Of a stretch of DNA of 64,000 nucleotides, positions 49,769 through 62,241 are shown piece after piece. The translations under genes were made by a program, and so were the position numbers. This DNA is from Cokeromyces recurvatus (lineage: Eukaryota; Mucoromycota; Mucoromycetes; Mucorales; Mucoraceae), in contig NW_026251428.1 of NCBI RefSeq assembly GCF_025118155.1, positions 62,001-126,000 on the forward strand, in the 5' to 3' direction. Numbering within the stretch: the first letter of the stretch is position 1; each line of letters begins with the position of its first letter. The notes under the pieces were generated by a model. It ran no database searches. It saw only the letters and a list, made by a program, of their open reading frames with translations, and had not been told where the DNA came from.

Positions 49769-49888
49769 AATTTCTTCTTTCTGAAAATAAAATTATAAGA
49801 ATTAGTTAACTTTATTCAACTGTACATTTATATGTATTTTTTTTTTTTTTTTCTGTCTTTAACTAATTTACATACAACTCTATATAAA
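49340..49888. other. Interval between P5 ATPase and SGF11
   Basis: 549 bp with a 46-nt poly-A at 49721-49766 and a shorter A run near 49471-49490; probably the 3' UTR of the pump and the SGF11 promoter. No gene seen. Confidence 0.45.
49721..49766. repeat. Poly-A (46 nt)
   Basis: Longest homopolymer in the window. Confidence 0.95.
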
Positions 49889-50709
49889 ATGCAAAAGCCA
49901 AGATCAGACAATTCTACTAGCAATAATCAAATAAATGAAAGTCAAGATGAAGCGGAATTGCTGTAAATATGAATAATGATCAAACCCATTTCATCAATAA
50001 CAATTTCAATAGATTATATAAAAAACTTTTATCGGAAAAGAATAGAACAATAGAAGAACTTGAACGTACACAACTAAGCTTACAAAAAAATATACCCAAA
50101 GCTATTAAAAAGCCAAATATATCACGAGCAGCATTGGTACAATAGATGCATGATATATGTATGTTTTATGTATATATTTATTAACTGCATAAAATTAGGC
50201 GTTTTCTTTATTAGAAGACTTGATAGACGAATGTATATATGATGTATTATTTGATGTACATAGAGATATTAAAAAGCAAAATTCAATATGTCAAATTTGT
50301 CAAACAAAGTAAGTTTATATTTATGTATGTGTATAATGAAAAAAAAAAAATAACATTCATATATCATGTATAGATGTAAACATTACGGTGAGTTTATCAT
50401 TGTCAATATAAAATAGTTATGATTACTAATGTATGTCTATATTTATGTATAACAGTTCGAAAGCCTGGATTTGATATATGGGGGAACAGTTATACGCTCA
50501 ATAATTTGCCTTCTTATGAATGTGTTAACTGTCAAAAAATGATTGCAGCTTCACGATATGCTCCTCATTTAGAAAAATGTTTAGGATTATCAGGAAGTAG
50601 ACAATCAAGTAGAGTTGCAAATCGAAGATTAGGTAATTCGCCTTCATTTTCATCTGATGATAATAGTCCGGATAGTGACTATAAAAGAGAAAACAGTTAT
50701 TGTCTGTAA
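49889..50709 (+). CDS. SGF11: SAGA-associated factor 11 (Sgf11/ATXN7L3 family)
   Basis: Five exons from ATG 49889 (MQKPRSDNSTSNNQ): exon 1 to about 49962, then about 50013..50138, 50199..50308, 50374..50388 and 50456..50709; all joins keep frame. Sgf11 anchors the histone H2B deubiquitinase (Ubp8) within SAGA. The N-terminal helix LLEDLIDECIYDVLFDVHRD matches the Ubp8/Sus1-binding helix, followed by a CQICQTKCKHY pair. The C-terminal zinc finger reads YECVNCQKMIAASRYAPHLE then KCLG (CxxC...HxxxC), with the SSRVANRRL basic segment that contacts nucleosomes. The end at 50709 (SYCL) coincides with a CTGTAAGTG donor-like sequence, so a further small exon is possible. Confidence 0.88.
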
Positions 50710-50925
50710 GTGTGCCTAAGTTTTGATTGTTATATTTTTAATATATGTATTAATATAATATTTATATACTAGCCTTCAAGAGTAAAAAAGTTAAAATATG
50801 GTACAGATTAACACCTTCCTTTTTAGGGGAACAAAAGAGTTTATTTGTAATTCATTCATACGTCTATTTTATATAAATTTATATTTTAAAATTGTATTTG
50901 ATGATAATAATAAAAAGCAATAAAT

Positions 50926-51476
50926 ATGAAGATTATATGTACTCTACTTTTAATACTTTCAAGTTATATTTTAACTATTCGAGCCTTTTGCATATACAAC
51001 GATACTAAAGATATAACATTAGCAGTACGTCAAGAACCTTTTAATTCTGGTTCAAATTACTTTTCGTAAGTAACGGTTGAAAGAAGATATGCCAAAAAAA
51101 AACGTACTTACTTTATAATCATTATAGTCGTTTTAAGAGAGAAGCATTACAACCAGGTGAAAGTGCTTGCTGTCCTTATACTAATACTGATTGTAGTAAA
51201 AATGCAAATAAAGAGGATATTATTTTCCTTGATGTAAGAGTGATTATATAACTTCAAATATGCATACATTCTCACTTATATTATTGTATATAGATAATGG
51301 CTATTTTTTATGGCCGTCACCAAGACGCAGAAACGTTTATAACTAATCTCCCTTCTGGTGGCTGGATAGAAATACATGGTCAAGGCCCATATCCTGTAGA
51401 AATTCGTGTGTTTAAACATGATGGAACCAGATTTGAGCATGAGTATGATCCAAACACAGGAGGTGTAATATTATAA
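50926..51476 (+). CDS. Small secreted cysteine-containing protein, unknown family
   Basis: Three exons with consistent phases: 50926..51065, 51128..51233, 51294..51476; 142 residues. The N-terminus MKIICTLLLILSSYILTIRA is a clear signal peptide. The mature part starts FCIYNDTKDITLAVRQEPFN, has a CCPYTNTDC cluster near residue 70, and then beta-rich segments GGWIEIHGQGPYPVEIRVF and FEHEYDPNTGG. With five Cys in the mature part (FC, CC, DC and none later), one or two disulfides are likely. No transmembrane segment, GPI signal or catalytic motif is seen. Short length and secretion fit an extracellular or effector-like fungal protein; function unknown. Because exons are short, ORF-length filters miss it. 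Confidence 0.78.
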
Positions 51477-51487
51477 ATTTGTATCCT

Positions 51488-51519
<32 letters not shown>

Positions 51520-52893
51520 TGCTATGTTTGCAGTTTCAAATAATAAAAATATAAACTATTATTATATAATCATGAAACTATTAAATGTCTGGTTTATATT
51601 TAAATGATGTTTTAATTTTCGTTAGTAACTGAAATACTCATACAGAGGCATTATTATATAATAACTAGGATAAATCATTATAGAACTGTATATATAATTG
51701 TTATTCCTTCATCCCTTTTTTTTTTCTACATCTATTGATATTCTGAACAAGAAATTTACGTTTGTTTATTAAAAGAGAAGGTATTTATAATAGACATTCC
51801 TCATTACACTTGTAATCTAATAATTAGAGTAGAGGGGAGAGAAAGTAAAAGCAATAATATAGAATTTTACTGACTCTACAATAATAAAAGTTGCAATGAA
51901 ATAAGCCATACAAGCATAAAAGAATATAGGTTACTTTGGATCAACTAGAACATATGTATATACGTATAAGCATGCTAGTTAGTTTCTTACTATAGATTGA
52001 TTTATATACTTAACTCAAGAAGATGTATATTTTGAATAGCCAGATGTTCTTTAATATAAGCTTATTTATCAAATGATATATAGATTGTTGATTAGAGAAA
52101 TAGTGAGTTCATTTATTACTATATATCATCGATAAGCATCAAAATAAGATAATCAGAGCTAACTACTCTTTACTAAAAATAATATCAAAATAATGGAGCA
52201 GTCTCAACTTGTTTATACACTTGTTAAAGAGATTATGTACTTTATCAACAATACTAAATATTACTCGGTCATAAATAATTACACGTTTTTAGAGTCTATT
52301 ATCCTGTTTCTTTATATCAAATATATACTTAAATATATATATTTATATTACTTTTATATAATAGAGATACTCATTTATAATAAAAAAAAGCACATTCTTA
52401 GCAATGAAGACAAGGACTATAGTTAACTGTTGGCTATTTAATAAAAAAAGATAGTTGAAAATGAATTTCAATTATTTCTTTATATACGTTTCTTGATTCA
52501 GAGAAGCATACTGGTATATAGCTAATAGTGATATGCTTTAACATTGTCTGAAGAAAATTACCTGGTAATATTAATGTTGCTTATATTTAAAGAAATAGGT
52601 TTAGACATGAGGGTTCTAGATCACGTGGGTTTATATTACTGCCGCTAAAGCTAGTATAATAGTTGAAATACAACAACAACAAAAAATGTCTAACTTTTAT
52701 CTATAATGATCGATTCTATTTATTTGTCTATAGATGAATTGAGTAATGGACTAGTGCTTGTTACAATTAATAGCTGTACACCTATCTCTGTTTAAAGTTT
52801 GAGCTTTATTTGTCCTTATTCTGTTTGAGTAGATATATCAGTAAGGGAAAAATAATACAAATACACTGCAATCATGAAAAAATGGTTTAATAC

Positions 52894-52930
<37 letters not shown>

Positions 52931-53080
52931 AGAAATGCTTACGGTTTTCTTATTATTTATTAAAAATTAAAGACATATCGACTTGTTTTTATTTATATGT
53001 GGTGACCATAATAAAAATATTGTCTCTCTTTATAAAATGAGAAGAAAATAGCTAGATACTATTACTCTTTTTAAAAAAAA

Positions 53081-53127
<47 letters not shown>

Positions 53128-53752
53128 AAGGATACCATATACACGAATTATTTAATATTATATAAGTGGCAGTGCAACGAGCAGGTATACAAATGACAAT
53201 GAACTGGTTCTGTTACTAATTATGCCCAGCCTCTTTTATATTTATATGCCACAAACTTTAATAGCCACACATAGAGTGACTATAAATGGATAATAAACTA
53301 TTGTATATAACGTGATGCAACAATAACCATCATTTTTGAGTAATTATTGCATATAACCCTATTCAGAATAGCTCAATTTTGATTGAAAAAGAAAGAAAAA
53401 GAAAAAAGCACTACGATAAACATTTCTTCAATTTATCTTGGGCCAACAAACTGCAACAGGCTTTCATTCAATAAACTAATTTTATAGTCTTTATCTTAAT
53501 GATCAAATATGTAAAATAACCTGATATTATTTTATTTGATACATTCATTCAAATCAATAAATAATTCCTCTTTATGGCCAGTGTAATTCTTTTTTTTGTC
53601 TGGTATTAATAGTAGAATATCTTTTTTTATTTATTTAATTATTAAAAATACACATTTAAACTATATTAAGTATATATAATACACTTATATATATACATAT
53701 TATATATATTATATACATATATATAACTTGGTTATAAAGATTTGCTTTAATG
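51477..53752. other. Gene-poor interval
   Basis: 2.28 kb, AT-rich, with poly-A runs (about 51495-51519 and 52895-52928) and a TAAA microsatellite. A few very short protein-like tracts (for example GLDMRVLDHVGLYYCR near 52590) do not add up to a gene. Confidence 0.45.
53081..53128. repeat. (TAAA)n microsatellite
   Basis: Twelve uninterrupted TAAA units. Confidence 0.95.
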
Positions 53753-54982
53753 TTAGGATGGAGCAATTGGATTATTACTGTTTTCTATTGTATTACTTTC
53801 GCGATTTTCTCCATTTTGAATTAATGATCGTAATACCTTATTCTATAATGATATAACAATTAATTAAAAAAAAAAAAAAATTCTATATATTTTACCTCAA
53901 CTTCTAGATCATGAATTCGGGATTTTAGTAAAGACGCCTCTCTTTGTGCCATTGCTCTCAACTGATCTATATCACGTTTTAATTCTTCATTTTCTCTATG
54001 TAATTGTTCAAAGTACTTTCCATGTTGAGAAGAGCTTGAGATAGGTGGTAAAGTTAATTTTCGAGACCAAGGTTGAGGATAAGGATGATATAAAGGCGGG
54101 GAATTAGATGTATTTCTATAAATAGGTGAAAGACTTGTAATGGGTAAATTGGGTAAAGTATTTGGAGAAGGTAATAACTGTGATGGTGATGAGTGCGCTG
54201 GAGAATGCACTGATGATGATATAGATGATGGTGTAGTAATAGGATGTGAAGCAGGATTTGGAATATGTAATTGAGGAATAACTGGACGAGATGAAGCAGT
54301 AGTTCCTTTGATAGTTGTATTATTACTTTTATTTACATTACTCTTTTTATTATTTATCGATTCTTGCTGTTGTTTGACTTGCTGATGCACGGCTGAGCAG
54401 GCTGTGCCACCCTCCGCACGTCGATGGCGATTTAATGCATCCAATCTAGCAAATGAACGGTAACAATCCTCACAGACATAAGGTCTTTCTCCTGTGTGTA
54501 GTTTTTGATGTCGTTTCAAGTCATGATGTCTTCTGAAATGATGATTACATACATCGCACTATAAAAAAAAATAAAATAAAAAATAAAATAAAATTAGCTT
54601 TGTATGACACATAATTTTCTAATAATAATTGTATATGTGTATGTGTATGTATTTGTATAAATGTATATATAGATAGATAGATATTTGCCTGGAATGGTCT
54701 TTCTGAAGAATGAGTTGTAAGATGAGATTTCAAATTATGTGGACGACTAAATGTTTGATGACATTCAGGACAAGGATATGGTTTTGCTTCTGTTGGTGAA
54801 GAAGTACTATTTCGTAATAATGGAGGTTTAATAACTGAGAAAGAGCCATATCCTTTGGTATCTTTTTTATATTGAGGAAATTCTGAAACAGGTGTAACTG
54901 GTGTTGGTAAATATTCGTCTTTATTAAGTATGGTAGATAATTTAGGTGAAGTATTTGACTGTTCAATACTCATTGCAATCAT
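53753..54982 (-). CDS. C2H2 zinc-finger transcription factor
   Basis: Three exons: 54982..54689, 54558..about 53897, and about 53842..53753; about 345 residues. Finger 1 is YPCPECHQTFSRPHNLKSHL...H; joining exons 1 and 2 gives finger 2, ERPFQCDVCNHHFRRHHDLK...H, and finger 3 is YVCEDCYRSFARLDALNRH with a long HRRAEGG link. The pattern of tandem fingers with an HTGERPY linker and a Ser/Pro-rich tail fits fungal DNA-binding regulators of the Crz1/Msn-like class, but no target can be assigned. The C-terminal 50 residues form a leucine-zipper-like helix (LHRENEELKRDIDQLRAMAQ). The first intron has a GC rather than GT donor. Confidence 0.85.
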
Positions 54983-55050
54983 TTACATTAAAAAAAAAAA
55001 AAAAAAAAGAAGAAGAAGAAGAAGAAGAAGAAAACAGATGATAGAAAAAG

Positions 55051-55089
<39 letters not shown>

Positions 55090-57898
55090 TCTGGAGAAAT
55101 AAAGGGCGGGGACAAAAGAGATTAGAAAGAGTGTCTCTGTGCGTGACACGAGTAGGATTTACTTTTTTAATCAACAATGCCAAGCCATGCGCCACAATAA
55201 CCTTAATCTGATATAGAGAAAGTACATGATTCAAATTCAGCATAATTTGTTAAAGTAAACATGACTGATTTTTAAGCTTTTATATTATATTCTATCTCTG
55301 CTGCATATTATATATTCATTTGAAGAAAAAACTGTTTTGAATTATTAAATACAAATCCAAAAGTTAGTAATAAAAATAGTTCATTATAAAAAGGAGATAA
55401 TGCAGCTGTCATAGATATTAGCTAAGTTGCTTTCTATAGAGTAATCCAACACACAGTTCGGTATAAAATAGAAAGAAAATTAAACAATATATAAAGAAGA
55501 AGTATATTTATTAATACAGTTTTATTGTTTATATCTTCAATACAAACATAGAGTATACATAATACTCCAGTAAATTATTTTATTAAATGGCTCTATTAGT
55601 CTACAATATGAACCACTAGAGCTTTTATTTAGAATATCACGCTAGATATATTTTAAGCTATCTTTTGCTTAACTACTTTAAGTTGCTGTTTTGAAGTTAT
55701 CGTTAATTAACACTTTGCTACTATTCTATTTGTGCTTATTTTCTTTCTACAAGTAATCTAAAATAAATTAATGAGAAAACAGTAAATTTATAACATTTGA
55801 TTTCTTTTCTTAAGGAAAAAAAAAAAAAAAACATCATACCATCATAATTAATATATGTTACTTCAATATTATTTCGAGTGTTAAGTGTTAAAAACTATCT
55901 TACCCTATTACTTCAAAAAAAGTTTTACTTTAGGCTTAAAGAATCGTTTAGTTACTAGAATATAAAAAAAGAATCCTTATTTTATAGCCCAATTGAATAT
56001 ATATAAGCAAGTTATTCATTAAAAATCTATTTAAATTATATCATGCCATAGTATGTGGCGAATATTGAATACTTTCCATTTTCAGCTGAATTTATTCATC
56101 AGAATTTAAAAAATAAAAAAATAAAATGAAATGGAATGGAAAAAATTACACAGTGTTACAAATATAGAATAAGAATGTGCTGCTTTTCCTATATAGCATT
56201 GTAACACTAAGTATCATTTGATAATATGAATATTTTACAAGATGAAAAAGTCAGCATAACATTTATTTAAGAAGGTCTTTATATATGAATTGGAAATCTA
56301 TAAGTAATATATATAAAAAAAATACTATAAACATCAAGTGTATCATGCTTCAAACTCCATTCTTCTATCCACATTAGATTGTTGAAGTTAGGTCTATAAA
56401 CAAATATTTATCTTTTTAGAATTTAACATTGCAAAGATTTATCATTAGTTTCTTTATTATTACTGTATAGATTATAACAAATTTATAGAAAGATTTAATC
56501 AAATATACTACAACTTATTTTTTATATGAGGAAGGTCAAGTTAAAGTTCAAAATGAACACAGGCATGTTTATTTTTCATTAAAAAGTAAACTATGAATTT
56601 TGAGTAGAGCATTATTATGTTGCGTTTGTGAATATCCTTTGCATCAATTAGTAGTGTTTATAAAACTATAATTCAACTATAAAATCTCTTGTTAACAGAA
56701 TAATTAATGAACAAATATCGACTTTCTTCTACTTCGTTTGTGAATATATAGGAAATAACTTTTATAAAATGTATACATAATCATTTTCTATTATTAAGTT
56801 GAAATTACTCGAAGATACTATAAGAAGGTATTTTTTGATAGCTAACACTAATAATATGGATAGTATTCCATATCCATTTTTATCAAGTGATAAACAATTT
56901 TTTCATAGCTCTGCTCTTTTTTATCTGTTTATTTTATACTGAGTCTTTATTAAAGTTAATAATACATCTTCAGATTCAGATAGATTCAACAGTATCAAGT
57001 TTAGTTTCATTAGCCCATTGATAACGAACTAAGGTATACATAGACCTTAAAGGGTTTTCACTAAAAAGGTATTTTTTATTACAACATCCGGAATTGTATT
57101 ATCCAATAGTAAAATCCTACTAATGGCATCTGATTTAGAACAAACGGTCGCGTGATAAAGTAAATAAAGCCAAACAATTTAAGGAATTCTGCTAAGCTTA
57201 TCATCAAATACTATCCTTGTAGCTTCTTGCCTCCTATATCGTTTATTGTATGTGTAGAAAACTGAGAACTTACGCAAAAAATACAAATTATAGATGCTTG
57301 AGGCGTTTAGTAGATTTATAAAGTTAATTGTATAGATACAATACATTTTAATTATATCAAGTCAAAGAAGAGAATAAAGATTACAGTAAACAAAGTACTT
57401 GTATTTTATTTTGTCAAAAATTGTATTTGTACAATCTTTTTTTCTTTTTCTTCTTTACATACTTGATCTCAAAGGGATTTTATTTTATTGATAATCCGGC
57501 ATTCAATATAGTAGTGTGCCTAACTGATATTTTTAAACGTAGTACTTGTTAATATTTAAGTTTGGTTCTTTTAGTGTTATGATGTAATGGTTTATATTTT
57601 TACTCTTATATGTGTATATAAATATTTGAGCCGAGAATCTTTTAAAAAAGAGAAAAAAAAAACAAAAGTATAATAATGAAAAATACCTTTTTATTATTAT
57701 TATTATTTGTCAACTTGTATATAAATGTTGTAAAGTAGTATTAATAATAATATATTTTTTGTATAATGTATATCTAGTATATGCATAGTATGTGTATTTA
57801 TATGTAGTTTGCCACAAATCAAAAAAAGGGGGATAAAGGAAGTGAGAAGAGGAGGAAGAGTAATGGTGGTGGTGGTGATGGTGATAAAATAAATAAAA
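54983..57898. other. Gene-poor interval between C2H2 and APSES genes
   Basis: 2.9 kb. The left end carries (GAA)n at 55007-55032 and a poly-A at 55056-55085, making spurious poly-basic ORFs. The rest is AT-rich with no recognisable gene, RNA or mobile element. Confidence 0.45.
55007..55085. repeat. (GAA)n and poly-A tract
   Basis: Nine GAA-type units and a ~30-nt A run just upstream of the C2H2 factor start. Confidence 0.85.
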
Positions 57899-58462
57899 CT
57901 ATGATGAATCCTCGGTTTCGATCTTGATTCTTCTTGGTGAACAAGTAGGTGAGATAATCGATGGTCTCTTAACTTTCTTTATAGTTGTCGTTGTTTCCAT
58001 AGATGAAATTGTCTTTCGTTTTCTATTATTTTGGAATAGGACTGCAGTAGGAGTTTCAGGTGAGAACCATGACTTGGGAGTTGTGGACCCCACACTTTCT
58101 TCTGGCTGCTTTTCATCATCAAGCTGTTCACCTTTGATATTAACAGGTGATAATTTGGAATCTGCCTTGCTATTATCTTGGCAGCGCGTTGTACCAGAAG
58201 AAGGCTTTATGTCATTTTCATGTTGCAAAGAAGAAGAATAAAGGTAATTAGTAACATTACTACGATTATTGTTTAATTGACGAGAATAAAAATCATAAGG
58301 ATTATTATTGTTATTCAAAAGATAAAGGTCATCAGAAGCATTATGAATAGATGGGTTTGTTCGTGAGCTGGGAGTTAGAGATAAGTCAGGAAGGCTTGCT
58401 CTATGTAGAACTATTATTTGAAAAAAGAAAAGGGTTAATACATGCATATCTGAGTTGTACTA

Positions 58463-58507
<45 letters not shown>

Positions 58508-59463
58508 ACCTTGCTGACTGTGCTGATCATAGTGATGACTCATAAAGGACGATGTCGAATAAGAGGATCTATCCCAAGTACTAGTAGAGAGGCTATTAGA
58601 TGAAGGAGAACCATATTCACCAGAAGAAGGTCGATAGTTAAGAGTAGATGATACCATGTTACATTTATTGCTGACAGACGCGTTATTAGCTTGTGCTGCA
58701 TTATTACATAAATAATAAGATGGTTCTTCTACAAATAGGGGAAAGAGATAATCCAAAATTTTGAATTTAGTAGCCAATTCTTTAGCTCTAGTAAAAGGAA
58801 TCCTATTATATAATCATAATAATTATTAAATGTAATGAATTATAGATCATTTATTTCTTCCTTACCATACACCCTTGAGATGCATTGCTCCAACCTTAAC
58901 AACAACACGGCCCTTTTCATTCTTGAGGATTCCATCACGTTTACCTCTTGACATACCAACAACATTTAAGAGCTTTGTACCATTGATCATATCATTATCT
59001 ATAGAATACATGAATAAATAAATAAAATAATAATATTTATTTTACCTTGTCTGCGAGCAACACAAATGCCCTTTGCATCTACTTGATAGCAAAGGGTACC
59101 TTCATCTTCCCAAAGATTAGCTATCATTTTTGGTCGAGGAGGCACTGTAGTGGGGATAATCAAGCTATTATTGTTATTATTATGAGTTGAAGGATATAAG
59201 CCATAAGTACTAAAGGATGCAGAAGATGGTATTTGAATTGGATGATGGTGATGATGATAATGATGATGTTGATTTGACCAATTATTATTGTAAGAATCTA
59301 TTGTATCATTATTATTAGTATTCATTTGAGGCAAATGATGGAAGGGTCTATCAAAGGTAGTATGATGTTGCAAGGTATTAGTTTGGCTATGATAATTATT
59401 ATCTGCACTAGAGTTTTGTTGAGGCAAATAGGCATAAGGTGGGCTTTGATAGAGTCCGTCCAT
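57899..59463 (-). CDS. APSES-domain transcription factor (StuA/Efg1/Asm1-like)
   Basis: Four exons from ATG 59463 ([19 protein letters not shown]), with joins near 59043/58999, 58803/58865 and 58503/58410; about 500 residues. The APSES DNA-binding domain reads [20 protein letters not shown], then [40 protein letters not shown] and [20 protein letters not shown], close to the StuA/Efg1 consensus. The N-terminus is rich in His, Asn and Gln, the C-terminus in Ser, Pro and basic residues ([17 protein letters not shown]) that could be nuclear localisation signals. StuA/Efg1 proteins regulate development, sporulation and hyphal morphogenesis. The in-frame Met upstream at 59568 would translate a poly-T tract and is rejected. 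Confidence 0.94.
58464..58503. repeat. Poly-A (40 nt) in APSES gene intron
   Basis: On the coding strand a 40-nt T run a few bases after the donor GTTAGC. Confidence 0.95.
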
Positions 59464-59499
59464 AATAATATCAATTGTAATAAAAAGAAAAGAAATATA

Positions 59500-59538
<39 letters not shown>

Positions 59539-61159
59539 GAGAATATTTAAATTAAATACTTGATTCAAAATAAAATCGTTTCAAAGCTATTTAGAGTGGC
59601 GGTCACGATGATAAGGAGAAAAAAAAAGGAACCCAAAATAAGAAAGAATAGATTTAATATATACTTTATTTGATTGTTTATATGATTAACACAATACTCT
59701 TTCTCTTTTATCAATTATTATTATTATTTTACTATTTCATCACAGGATATCATATAAATATGTATATAAATATATATTTATATATATGTGTGTATTTATA
59801 TATATATTTATATGTAAATATAAAGCCTTCATAACATGGAAAAATCCCTTCTCTTTTCTCCGCTTTTTTCCCCTTTATTTTTAACCGCCCAAAGTATCAT
59901 TTTAATCGTTCAAAATAAATATACAAATATAATAAAATATGAAAAACAAAGAATAAAAAAATTCTGATTTCCTCTCTTCATATTTAATATATTTGTGTGT
60001 AAAAACTTTATTTAGAGTGAAAGAAAAATAAAAGATTTTTTTATTTTGTTTTTTTTTTTTGTTTAACCCCAAATTTCTCTCCCTTTCTTCTTAACTTCCT
60101 TATCCCCCCTGAGCCCCTTGTAAATTGCTACGTATATATAAACAAGAAACAAACAAAAATTGAAGCTTATAGTGATACAGAGAGTCATTTTTTCTCCTAT
60201 TCGAAATGGTCTTGTTTATAACCTTTGTTTATATAGATGATAGTGTCGATCTATATAAATATATATGTATTTTTTTTGTATATCATTTATACAAAAGGAA
60301 AAGGGAGCGCTTTTTTTTAACTTTTTTTTTTCATATATTGAAAGATTGAGATGGTGTATGCGTTATAGTTTGATAATATGCTACATATCACAAATGTCAA
60401 ATTCCCTTTATAATACAAGAGAAAGAAAAATAAGAAATAAAAAGAAATGTGATACACATGAATTATATATTTTGCCACACATGGTTTAAACTAAAATAAA
60501 AAATATTTCTTTTAGATCATATAAATAAAAAAGTCATCTGCAACAAATGATACGGAACTTTATTTTAACATAACAAATAACAAATTTTGAATAAAATATA
60601 TTATTTATGATAAATATGTTTATACATTTCTTAATAATTTTTATGATGAATATGTCATTCTCCTGCCCTGCTATGAAAGTATTTTAAATATTATGCACAG
60701 GCTATCACTATAAAACTCATGTGTAACATTTCTATGTAGGGCCTATTGTTCTGACCTAGCATAAAAGAGCTAATATTTATTTAGAAGTAATATTTGAAAA
60801 TGAAAAGAACACAGCCGGTTTATTTATATACATATTAAAATTTCTTATATCGTATTGGAGAACCATAAAAGATCGATTATGACATAGTGTGTAATACCTA
60901 TTTAGTTTGTCAAATACTTTGGTTTATAGTAAAGTGCCTCAATAAAGCATTGATGTTCCTTGTAGCATTTTATTCCCTTTAAACAATTGTAAATATGATT
61001 AAATATATCTTAATTATTCTCTTTTTGCTTTTCAACGTTATTTTTAATAAAAATTACATTTTTTGGAAAGTATAACATCATAATCATTTTTTACATTATA
61101 GTCTCTATTAACCCTTCAATCTAATACATTTATTTCGAATTCTATTTGAACTGTCATCC
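59464..61159. other. 5' flank of the APSES gene
   Basis: 1.7 kb of non-coding AT-rich sequence with poly-A (59501-59531), TA-rich runs (59757-59822) and CT-rich tracts (59841-59880, 60070-60120). Long upstream regions are common for StuA/Efg1 regulators. No uORF or gene is asserted. Confidence 0.45.
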
Positions 61160-62241
61160 AATCAAAGTCCTTCTAAAGAACAAACAATGACAGTACTACT
61201 TTTACTCTCCCAAGCGAAAGAACTTTTGACAGCTTTCACAGCAAACAAAAAGCAATTCAGCTGTCTTTGCTGCAAGAAAGTAACTTCTCTCTACAGATAT
61301 GGGTCTACAAAACAGACTTCTCCTCAAATCCAATTCAAAAATTTCTCCTTCACTCTCTGTAATACAATAGACACTGATTTCCCTCCTTCCTGTCCTATTA
61401 ATGAACTCTATACCCCTCCAACTACTGATAGTAACAATAATCATCTACTTTTTTTCTCCTTCGGCAACAAGTTTTCTATTTGTCTTCTCAATGTGCCAAC
61501 ACCCAGTATGATATCCAAAATTTGAAAAGTTTACTCCAAAAATTAGAATACTCAGCATAACTTGGTTTCTCCAATCCCCATTTTATCTGTCTCTACTCCA
61601 CTCATCTTAACTAAGAATTCCACAGTTCCCTCTTGGTGTGATCCCATTAAATTCACTTGAACTAAAATCTTTCTCTTTCGTGATAAGCATAAGTGCTGAG
61701 TTCGTAAAGTGGAATTGGATATTCGCTTCCTTTAACCCCTCATCACCTAACCAAGGCTTTATGTTTATCTATTTCTCCATTAAAATACACTTTCTTATGT
61801 ATACAATTTATAATAAAATCATAAAAACTAGGTATCAACAATGCCCGTATATTAAATATACATTATCCCACCACCAACATAGCTTCTTTCCTAATACATT
61901 TTTACTATGTACTATTTGAAATTAAAAATCAATTAGCTAAATTTAATATCTTCCAAATTATATATTCCAATCCATACAACGGAGGCTGCCTTTAAGACTT
62001 CAAAATTGTCAATTTATCCGAAATGGATAAAGATAATAAAACCATCAGTAGCCGATATGATCACTTGATAAGTATTTTGTTTTTTCCAAACTTCGGACTC
62101 CTCATCCTCCAAAACGCAGTCGCAAGACCTTTCTTTAGGAATGGTGAGATATCTCGTACAAAGATTGGGAAGGTTTCCATAAATGTAGTACTTTTTAATT
62201 ATAGGGGTAATGTTATTTCCTCTCCACCTCTTCCTATGTAG
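61160..62241 (-). pseudogene. Possible decayed coding region
   Basis: Less AT-biased than the surrounding 4 kb, with the longest frames on both strands (80 codons at 61202-61444 minus; 112 codons at 61187-61525 plus) and a further minus-strand frame of about 70 codons up to 62241 (NLPNLCTRYLTIPKERSCDC then VLEDEESEVWKKQNTYQVII). Frames change without clear splice sites, and stops interrupt each one, as expected for an old gene or element relic. Family not recognised. Confidence 0.3.

Noticed and set aside
52193..52426. 77-codon plus-strand ORF
   Set aside because: Composition is Tyr/Ile/Leu/Lys-rich as expected from AT-rich DNA, with no motif or splice partner.
54930..55243. Poly-Lys/Arg and poly-Phe ORFs on both strands
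   Set aside because: Produced by the (GAA)n and poly-A tracts, with no other content.
59463..59568. Upstream start for the APSES gene
   Set aside because: It would translate a poly-T tract into polyPhe; ATG 59463 begins normal APSES-protein sequence.
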